Below, in pieces: positions 1-5,067 of a stretch of DNA of 5,067 nucleotides. This DNA comes from Deltaproteobacteria bacterium (lineage in GTDB: Bacteria; Desulfobacterota; Dissulfuribacteria; Dissulfuribacterales; QOAL01). How positions within the stretch are numbered: the first letter of the stretch is position 1; each line of letters starts with the position of its first letter. A program made the translations under genes and the position numbers. Below the pieces are notes generated by a model, which saw nothing but the letters and a program-made list of their open reading frames with translations, was not told the DNA's origin and ran no database searches. Location: contig WFRQ01000509.1 in the NCBI GenBank assembly GCA_015486425.1, forward strand, positions 1 through 5,067, written 5' to 3'.

Positions 1-1494
1 CCTGTTCAGCTTGATATGGCCATAGTTACCCAGACAATACCTGCTTCATATGCGCGGCAGCGCCTGATCCTTCCTGTGGGGTGGAATGAGGGCAGGCTGG
101 AAATAGTCGGGTATCAGCCTTTGACCACAGAGCTGAAACATGATTTGAGGAGGGTGTGCAAGGCGCCTATTGGTTCTGCCATAGCGCCAAAGAGGGATAT
201 AGAACGCATCATCAGAGAATTTTTTGATTTTAAGCGTTCCATCACCGCAGCGGAAAACACACTCACCGCACCATCGGTTGACATATCGAATCTTGAGCAG
301 TTTTTCCAGCTTGCCTCCCATGCAAAGGGAGAGGCATCAGATAAGCATATCAACAAGGCAGTTGATCATCTGTTCCAATATGCAATGGATCACAGGGCAA
401 GCGATATCCATATTGAGCCAAAACGTCATGAATCGGTTGTAAGGCTCCGCATTGATGGAGTTATGCACGTGGTACACCGTCTGCCTCGCATTGTGCATGA
501 GGCAATTTGCACCAGGATAAAGGCCATGTCCCGTCTTGATATTGCAGAGAAACGCAGGCCTCAGGATGGCAGGTTGAAGGTATCATGGAATGACAAGGAA
601 TCAGAGGTGAGGGTATCAACGGTTCCTGTGGCATTTGGAGAAAAAGTGGTCCTTCGGCTCCAGAGCGCGGATATCCTGTTCAGCAACCTTGAAGAGCTGG
701 GGTTTTCGTCTGGGGACATGGAACGTTACACCAGCTTTCTCGATCACACATATGGCATAATACTCATGACCGGCCCCACTGGAAGCGGTAAATCCACCAC
801 GCTCTATTCCACTCTTAGGCATCTCAGCAGCCCGGAAATAAACATAGTAACAGTGGAAGACCCCATTGAGATGGTCTATGAGGATTTTAACCAGATAGCT
901 GTCCAGCCAAATATTGATGTGACCTTTGCGTCAATCCTTAGAAACATACTGAGGCAGGACCCTGATGTTGTCATGATAGGCGAGATCAGGGATGAGGAGA
1001 CAGCACGGTACGCAGTGCAGGCGGCGCTTACAGGCCACCTGGTATTTTCCACGCTCCATACCAATGACTCTGCAAGCGCTGTTACAAGGCTCATGGACCT
1101 GGGTCTTGAGCCATATCTCATATCATCAACCCTGCTTGGTGTTGTGGCCCAGCGCCTTGTCCGCATGGTATGCCGGGAGTGTGAAGCGCCTGTGGAGATT
1201 CCTGCGGAGCGCATCAAGGCAGTGGGGTGCAGAGCAAGGGGTGATATTGTGCAGTTAATGGAGGGCTCGGGGTGTGCCAGGTGCAGAAAAACAGGATACT
1301 GGGGCAGGATTGGTATTTACGAGGTCCTCGGCGTGTCAGGTACAATTCAGAAGATGATTCATGCAGGCGCGCCGGAACATGAGATAAAGGCACAGGCCAT
1401 CAAGGAGGGCATGACAACGCTCAACCAGGATGCATGCATGAAGATGTTTGAGGGTATTACCACGCTTGAGGAGGTTATAAGGACAACGGCATAA
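1..1494 (+). CDS. gspE: Type II secretion/type IV pilus-type assembly ATPase, GspE family (5' partial)
   Basis: This is a cytoplasmic hexameric ATPase that powers pseudopilus (type II secretion) or pilus assembly at the inner membrane. Numbering from the Met codon at nt 16, an N-terminal GspE_N/MshEN-like segment is followed by the N2 domain with ASDIHIEP at 128-135. Walker A is GPTGSGKS at 253-260 (Lys259). The Asp box is VTVEDPIE at 278-285, Walker B is DPDVVMIGE at 315-323 (Glu323), and the His box is GHLVFSTLHTND at 340-351. A zinc-type tetracysteine module has Cys386/389 and Cys420/423. The stretch LGVVAQRLVR and VQAALTGHLV look more like GspE than PilB or the retraction ATPase PilT. The frame is open to base 1 with no Shine-Dalgarno before the nt 16 Met, and the family usually has more residues ahead of this point, so the start is probably outside the window. 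It ends at TAA and converges on uvrB, so no gspF follows directly. PilB or an MshE-like ATPase remains possible. Confidence 0.9.
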   Translation, partial: PVQLDMAIVTQTIPASYARQRLILPVGWNEGRLEIVGYQPLTTELKHDLRRVCKAPIGSAIAPKRDIERIIREFFDFKRSITAAENTLTAPSVDISNLEQFFQLASHAKGEASDKHINKAVDHLFQYAMDHRASDIHIEPKRHESVVRLRIDGVMHVVHRLPRIVHEAICTRIKAMSRLDIAEKRRPQDGRLKVSWNDKESEVRVSTVPVAFGEKVVLRLQSADILFSNLEELGFSSGDMERYTSFLDHTYGIILMTGPTGSGKSTTLYSTLRHLSSPEINIVTVEDPIEMVYEDFNQIAVQPNIDVTFASILRNILRQDPDVVMIGEIRDEETARYAVQAALTGHLVFSTLHTNDSASAVTRLMDLGLEPYLISSTLLGVVAQRLVRMVCRECEAPVEIPAERIKAVGCRARGDIVQLMEGSGCARCRKTGYWGRIGIYEVLGVSGTIQKMIHAGAPEHEIKAQAIKEGMTTLNQDACMKMFEGITTLEEVIRTTA

Positions 1495-1540
1495 GAAGGG
1501 GCTGTCCAAAAATAAGTTGGATGATGGCGCGCTGATATCT

Positions 1541-1566
1541 TGGTCAGGCTGAGTTGAACTGAACCA
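1541..1566. terminator. Weak hairpin between convergent genes, possible terminator
   Basis: TGGTCAG at 1541-1547 can pair with CTGAACCA at 1559-1566, giving a seven-base-pair stem with one bulged A and an 11-base loop. It lies in the 107-base spacer where gspE and uvrB converge, where a bidirectional terminator would be expected. There is no T-run after it on either strand, so an intrinsic terminator of the usual kind is not well supported. It could be a chance structure. Confidence 0.2.
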
Positions 1567-1601
1567 GCAAAACACCCGGTTTATATTCCCTGCCGCTGAT
1601 C

Positions 1602-3596
1602 CTATCCTTTCCTGAGTTCCTCGATACGGTCTCTCAACTCTGCTGCAAGTTCAAACTCAAGTATTTTTGCCGCGGCCTTCATCTCCTTTTCAAGGCGTCT
1701 GATTTCCTTTTCAATATCCTGCACCTTTTTACCACTTCCATAATCCGCGCGGGTCTCCGCCACCACGGCGGCAAGGGTCTGTTCCCTGTCATAGATGGAT
1801 GAGAGCCTGTCTTCCACGCCCTTAATCACAGTCTCCGGAGTAATGCCGTGCTTTCTGTTATACTCCATCTGTTTTTTCCTGCGCCGTTCGGTCTCGGCCA
1901 TGGCCCTTTTCATTGAACCGGTTACACTGTCCGCATAGAGTATTACAAGCCCTTCGGCGTTCCGGGCAGCGCGGCCTGCTGTCTGGATAAGGGAGCGTTC
2001 GGAGCGCAGGAATCCCTCCTTGTCCGCATCCAGCACTGCTACCAGTGAGACTTCCGGCATGTCCAGTCCCTCCCTCAGGAGGTTAATGCCCACAAGCACA
2101 TCAAAATCACCTTTGCGCAGCCCCTGTATAAGCTGGCTTCTTTCCACGGTTTTGATGTCAGAGTGCAGGTACTCCACCCTGACGCCAACAGATGCGTAAA
2201 AATCCGTGAGGTCCTCTGCCATGCGCTTGGTGAGCGTGGTAACAAGCACCCTTTCCCTGCGCTCCACCCTCTTTCTTATCTCCTCAAGCAGGTCGTCAAC
2301 CTGAGTTGTGGCAGGTCTGACCTCCATTACAGGGTCAATGAGACCGGTAGGACGAATTACCTGTTCAACAATGGCGTTTTCCGCAGCCTCCAGTTCCCAT
2401 GGGCCCGGTGTGGCAGAAATATACACGGTCTGACCTGTGGCTGCCTGGAATTCATCAAACCTGAGAGGACGGTTATCAAGGGCTGAGGGAAGGCGAAAGC
2501 CAAACTCCACAAGCGTCTCCTTGCGGGACCTGTCTCCTGCATACATTCCGCCTATCTGCGGGACTGTTATGTGGCTTTCGTCTATGAATACGAGAAAATC
2601 CTCTGGAAAATAATCCAGAAGCACTGGCGGAGGCGCGCCGGGAGGCCTGCCTGTAAGGTGTCTCGCATAGTTCTCTATGCCGTGGCAGTAACCAAGCTCC
2701 TGCAGCATTTCGATATCCAGGCTGGTGCGCTGCTCAAGCCTCTGGGCCTCCACAAGCCGGTTTTGTGATTCAAGAAACAGCAGCCTTTCGTCCAGTTCCA
2801 GTTTAATGTCAATAACTGCCCTTTCAAGGGTTCTCTCGTTTGTCACATAGTGGCTTGACGGGAAGATGATGGCATCTGAGACATCAGCAAAGCTGCGGCC
2901 AGTTACAGGGTCTATGATTGAAATTCTTTCAATTTCGTCACCAAAAAGCTCAACCCGCACCGCCTGCTTCTCTTCATATGCTGGAAATATCTCAATAATA
3001 TCTCCCCTGACCCTGAATGTTCCCCTGTGAAAATCCACGTCATTCCTTTCATAAAGCATGGCAACAAGCCGGGACAGCATATCCTCCCTGGACAGTTCAT
3101 CATCCTGCCGCAGGTAGAGCTGCATCTGCTCATAGGATTCCGGCGAGCCAAGGCCATATATACAGGAAACACTGGAGACAATTATTACATCCCGTCTGGT
3201 AAGCAGGGAGTGGGTGGCGGAGTGACGCAGTCTGTCTATGAAGTCATTGATTGAGGAGTCTTTCTCAATATAGGTGTCAGATGCCGGGATATAGGCCTCA
3301 GGCTGGTAGTAATCATAGTAACTTACAAAGTATTCAACGGCATTTTCCGGGAAAAGGGCCTTGAATTCCCCGAAGAGCTGAGCTGCCAGGGTCTTGTTAG
3401 GTGCCATTACAAGGGCAGGGCGCTGAAGCTCTGCTATGACATTTGCAATGGTAAAGGTTTTACCCGAGCCGGTTACCCCAAGCAGAACCTGATGGGCAAG
3501 GCCGTTTTTTATGCCGTTTACCAGGGAATCTATTGCTGCAGGCTGGTCACCGGCTGGCCTGAAGGGAGAGTGTAATGTAAAGGGATGTTCAGTCAT
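1602..3596 (-). CDS. uvrB: Excinuclease ABC subunit UvrB (nucleotide excision repair)
   Basis: UvrB is the damage-verifying helicase-like subunit that receives DNA from UvrA and recruits UvrC for dual incision, acting in the cytoplasm on the nucleoid. Numbering from the upstream Met at 3623, Walker A is GVTGSGKT at 49-56. The damage-probing beta-hairpin begins YYDYYQPEAY at 102-111 and runs to about 136. Motif II is DESH at 348-351, motif III SATP at 403-406, motif V LVGINLLREGLDMPE at about 510-524, and motif VI QTAGRAARN at 547-555. A C-terminal UVR domain that contacts UvrA/UvrC spans about 637-672. The chosen start (nt 3596, MTEHPFTLHSPF) aligns with the usual short N-terminus (E. coli MSKPFKLNSAF) and gives 664 residues. 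The in-frame ATG at 3621-3623 would give 673. Neither has a strong Shine-Dalgarno; GAGA lies just upstream of the inner one. The gene looks intact and ends at TAG. It is monocistronic as far as visible, convergent with gspE and divergent from glnS. Confidence 0.97.
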   Translation of the reverse strand: MTEHPFTLHSPFRPAGDQPAAIDSLVNGIKNGLAHQVLLGVTGSGKTFTIANVIAELQRPALVMAPNKTLAAQLFGEFKALFPENAVEYFVSYYDYYQPEAYIPASDTYIEKDSSINDFIDRLRHSATHSLLTRRDVIIVSSVSCIYGLGSPESYEQMQLYLRQDDELSREDMLSRLVAMLYERNDVDFHRGTFRVRGDIIEIFPAYEEKQAVRVELFGDEIERISIIDPVTGRSFADVSDAIIFPSSHYVTNERTLERAVIDIKLELDERLLFLESQNRLVEAQRLEQRTSLDIEMLQELGYCHGIENYARHLTGRPPGAPPPVLLDYFPEDFLVFIDESHITVPQIGGMYAGDRSRKETLVEFGFRLPSALDNRPLRFDEFQAATGQTVYISATPGPWELEAAENAIVEQVIRPTGLIDPVMEVRPATTQVDDLLEEIRKRVERRERVLVTTLTKRMAEDLTDFYASVGVRVEYLHSDIKTVERSQLIQGLRKGDFDVLVGINLLREGLDMPEVSLVAVLDADKEGFLRSERSLIQTAGRAARNAEGLVILYADSVTGSMKRAMAETERRRKKQMEYNRKHGITPETVIKGVEDRLSSIYDREQTLAAVVAETRADYGSGKKVQDIEKEIRRLEKEMKAAAKILEFELAAELRDRIEELRKG

Positions 3597-3730
3597 AAAT
3601 TTCTCTGACCCGGACTGAGCCATTGTCGTTTTTGCTGCATATCTGCAACAGAGGGATTCCCATTTTTTTTAACAAAATCATGGCAGGTTCATTCATACAG
3701 AACGGAGATGACTGACACCGCAGGTAAAAC

Positions 3731-3761
3731 TTCACTTATCATACCACACGTTGTATATAAT
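3731..3761 (+). promoter_or_regulatory. Candidate sigma-70-type promoter toward glnS
   Basis: TTCACT (3731-3736, four of six matches to TTGACA) is followed after 17 bases by TATATA (3754-3759), overlapping a perfect TATAAT at 3756-3761 (19-base spacing). Transcription would be expected to begin near 3767-3769, at the left edge of the palindrome, leaving a leader of about 215 bases before the glnS ATG. This is a consensus match by eye only. A promoter nearer to glnS is not excluded, though I saw no good one. Confidence 0.45.
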
Positions 3762-3768
3762 TCTGCAT

Positions 3769-3879
3769 CGTATCCGCTCAGGGAGTACCGCATCCGCTGC
3801 GTTGTAAAGGGCTCGAAGTACGGGAAGTACGCCTTCGCCCCCTCCGCCTTGCATCTGCAGCACCCTCTGAGCAGATACG
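3769..3879. repeat. 111-base imperfect palindrome, probable dispersed intergenic repeat
   Basis: The two 53-base arms flank a five-base GGGAA loop (3822-3826). The outer 24 bases of each arm (3769-3792 and 3856-3879) match in inverted orientation at 19 of 24 positions, with one further G-T pair. The inner part is looser but closes with a stem of CGAAGTAC (3814-3821) against GTACGCCTTCG (3827-3837), with a three-base bulge, plus a flanking GGG/CCC pairing. The mismatches are scattered, as in an old repeat or an RNA structure. The style (CTGCGTTG, paired GTAC blocks, CGCCTTGCATCTGC) reminds me of short palindromic repeats scattered between genes in some Deltaproteobacteria; this is from memory and unchecked. 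The exact outer ends are uncertain by several bases. A nonautonomous element, a REP-like unit or a small RNA are alternatives. Confidence 0.75.
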
Positions 3880-3972
3880 CGTCAAGAAAAAATGTTGTGT
3901 GAAAAGTGACTTTCCGTTACGGGAATTCTCCCTTGAGGGGGGGTAAGTAGTTACTCGGCATATTTAACACAC

Positions 3973-3980
3973 AGGGTGAG
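3973..3980 (+). promoter_or_regulatory. Ribosome binding site of glnS
   Basis: AGGGTGAG ends two bases before the ATG at 3983. Its GGTGA core (3975-3979) matches the 3' half of the AAGGAGGTGA complement of 16S rRNA, which places the usual GGAGG position about six bases from the start codon. It supports the chosen glnS start. Confidence 0.65.
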
Positions 3981-3982
3981 TT

Positions 3983-5067
3983 ATGAAAAAGCAGGAAAGT
4001 ACACCTCCGGTATCAAATTTTATCCGGAATATAATCATTGAGGATATAAAGGCCAACAAGAATGACGGCAGGGTAATTACCCGTTTCCCGCCTGAGCCAA
4101 ACGGCTATCTGCATATTGGTCATGCCAAATCAATAGTGCTTAATTTCGGTCTTGCCAGGGAATTTAACGGCACATGCCACCTTCGTTTTGATGACACCAA
4201 TCCGGCAAAGGAAGAGGTGGAGTACATAGAATCAATCAAGGAGGACGTGCGATGGCTTGGCTATGACTGGGGAGAGCACCTTTACTTTGCATCTGACTAC
4301 TTTGAAAAGCTGTATGAATACGCAGAGGAACTGATACGAAGGGGAAGAGCGTTTGTGTGCGATTTGTCCCCTGAGGAGATACGGGAATACAGGGGAACTC
4401 TTACAGAACCTGGCAGGGAGAGCCCTTACCGCAACCGGAGTGTTGAGGAAAACCTTGATCTTTTCAGGCGCATGAGGGCAGGAGAATTTCCTGACGGAAG
4501 CCGCGTGCTTCGTGCAAAGATTGACATGTCATCAGGAAATCTCAACATGCGAGACCCTGTTATTTACCGCATCATGCACATGTCTCATCACCGTACAGGT
4601 GACAGGTGGTGCATATATCCCATGTACGACTACACACACTGCCTTTCAGACTCCATCGAAGGCATTACCCACTCCATCTGTACGCTTGAATTTGAGGATC
4701 ACAGGCCACTCTATGACTGGGTTCTGGACCAGCTTCCTGTGCCCTGTCACCCGCAGCAGATCGAGTTTGCCAGGCTGAACCTGACCTACACCATCATGAG
4801 CAAGCGAAAGCTTATGAAACTTGTGGAAAATGGGGATGTAAAAGGCTGGGATGATCCGCGTATGCCCACCATTTCCGGCATGAGAAGGAGGGGTTATCCA
4901 CCTGCGGCAATCAGGACGTTCTGTGAAAAGATAGGTGTTGCAAAGCGCGACAACATGGTGGATATAAGCCTCCTGGAATATTGCGTGCGCGATGAGCTTA
5001 ACCGCACGGCTGACAGGGTAATGGGAGTGCTGAACCCCCTGAAACTCATAATAGAAAACTATCCTGA
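3983..5067 (+). CDS. glnS: Glutaminyl-tRNA synthetase (3' partial)
   Basis: GlnRS charges tRNA(Gln) with glutamine using ATP, in the cytoplasm. Only the first 361 codons are in the window; the frame is open to the right edge, and the E. coli enzyme is about 554 residues. The class I signatures are present: FPPEPNGYLHIGHAKS at 35-50 with HIGH at 44-47, and MSKRK at 272-276 as the KMSKS-type loop. The segments RFDDTNPAKEEVEYIESI (68-85), EYRGTLTEPG, SPYRNRSVEENL, CIYPMYDYTHC (210-220) and GWDDPRMPTISGMRRRGY identify GlnRS rather than the nondiscriminating GluRS. Asp70 and Tyr215 sit where E. coli Asp66 and Tyr211 contact the glutamine substrate, using the four-residue offset given by HIGH. The catalytic Rossmann fold and acceptor-binding insertion are complete; the anticodon-binding beta-barrels lie mostly beyond the edge. 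The start ATG follows a good ribosome binding site. The gene is divergent from uvrB and may have a long structured leader. Confidence 0.97.
   Translation, partial: MKKQESTPPVSNFIRNIIIEDIKANKNDGRVITRFPPEPNGYLHIGHAKSIVLNFGLAREFNGTCHLRFDDTNPAKEEVEYIESIKEDVRWLGYDWGEHLYFASDYFEKLYEYAEELIRRGRAFVCDLSPEEIREYRGTLTEPGRESPYRNRSVEENLDLFRRMRAGEFPDGSRVLRAKIDMSSGNLNMRDPVIYRIMHMSHHRTGDRWCIYPMYDYTHCLSDSIEGITHSICTLEFEDHRPLYDWVLDQLPVPCHPQQIEFARLNLTYTIMSKRKLMKLVENGDVKGWDDPRMPTISGMRRRGYPPAAIRTFCEKIGVAKRDNMVDISLLEYCVRDELNRTADRVMGVLNPLKLIIENYP

Larger units (their letters stand above)
3597..3982. other. Divergent uvrB-glnS intergenic region
   Basis: This stretch separates the divergent uvrB and glnS starts and has no convincing gene. 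From left to right it holds the uvrB upstream region (including an A/T-run at 3662-3670 and a LexA-box-like partial match at 3685-3700). Next come a likely rightward promoter (3731-3761), a 111-base palindrome (3769-3879), a G-rich leader with small alternative hairpins (3916-3954) and the glnS ribosome binding site. I could not pick a convincing promoter for uvrB. The best pairing on the minus strand, TTGTTA at 3670-3675 with TCTGTT 17 bases on, is poor. Confidence 0.7.

Noticed and set aside
16..18. ATG at nt 16 as the true gspE start
   Set aside because: The frame is open to base 1, no Shine-Dalgarno precedes it, and the N-terminal domain appears cut short, so an upstream start is more likely.
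876..1217. 113-codon open frame on the - strand inside gspE
   Set aside because: It lies opposite the Walker B/His box region of gspE and its composition follows from that coding sequence; no independent support.
2163..2486. 107-codon open frame on the + strand inside uvrB
   Set aside because: It is antisense to conserved UvrB helicase motifs and has no ribosome binding site or recognisable product; a shadow of the real gene.
3661..3670. T-run as a terminator
   Set aside because: No stem precedes it on the + strand and no gene ends nearby; it is upstream of uvrB.
3708..3902. 64-codon open frame on the + strand in the uvrB-glnS gap
   Set aside because: Most of it reads through the 111-base palindrome, the GGAG lies directly against its ATG with no spacing, and the protein has no recognisable domain. 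It is better explained as a chance frame over a repeat.
4512..4778. 88-codon open frame on the + strand inside glnS
   Set aside because: It is in another frame of the conserved GlnRS core, which reads uninterrupted through this stretch.

Overview
The window looks like ordinary chromosomal sequence from a Gram-negative bacterium with a type II secretion or pilus-type assembly ATPase. A Deltaproteobacteria/Desulfobacterota-type host is my best guess. That rests on the GspE sequence type, the mixed AGG/CGC arginine codon use at intermediate GC, and the style of the intergenic palindrome. It is inference, not proof. I see no tRNA, rRNA, CRISPR array, complete mobile element or defence locus.

Layout: (1) Positions 1-1494, + strand: the 3' part of a GspE-type secretion ATPase gene whose reading frame is open to the left edge, so its true start lies outside the window. 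(2) Positions 1495-1601: a short convergent intergenic spacer with an insertion-sequence-end-like motif and a weak hairpin. (3) Positions 1602-3596 (or 3623), - strand: complete uvrB, the nucleotide excision repair helicase subunit. (4) Positions 3597-3982: a divergent intergenic region of nearly 400 bases. It holds a 111-base imperfect palindrome (3769-3879) and a plausible sigma-70-like promoter abutting its left edge. Between the palindrome and the next gene lie a G-rich leader with alternative small hairpins and a clear ribosome binding site. (5) Positions 3983-5067, + strand: the first 361 codons of glnS (glutaminyl-tRNA synthetase), running off the right edge.

The three genes serve unrelated jobs (protein export or pilus energetics, DNA repair, translation) and do not form one operon. 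gspE and uvrB converge; uvrB and glnS diverge. The most unusual item is the palindrome in the uvrB-glnS gap. It resembles a dispersed intergenic repeat, and if the adjacent promoter is real it would form the structured 5' end of the glnS transcript or a separate small RNA.
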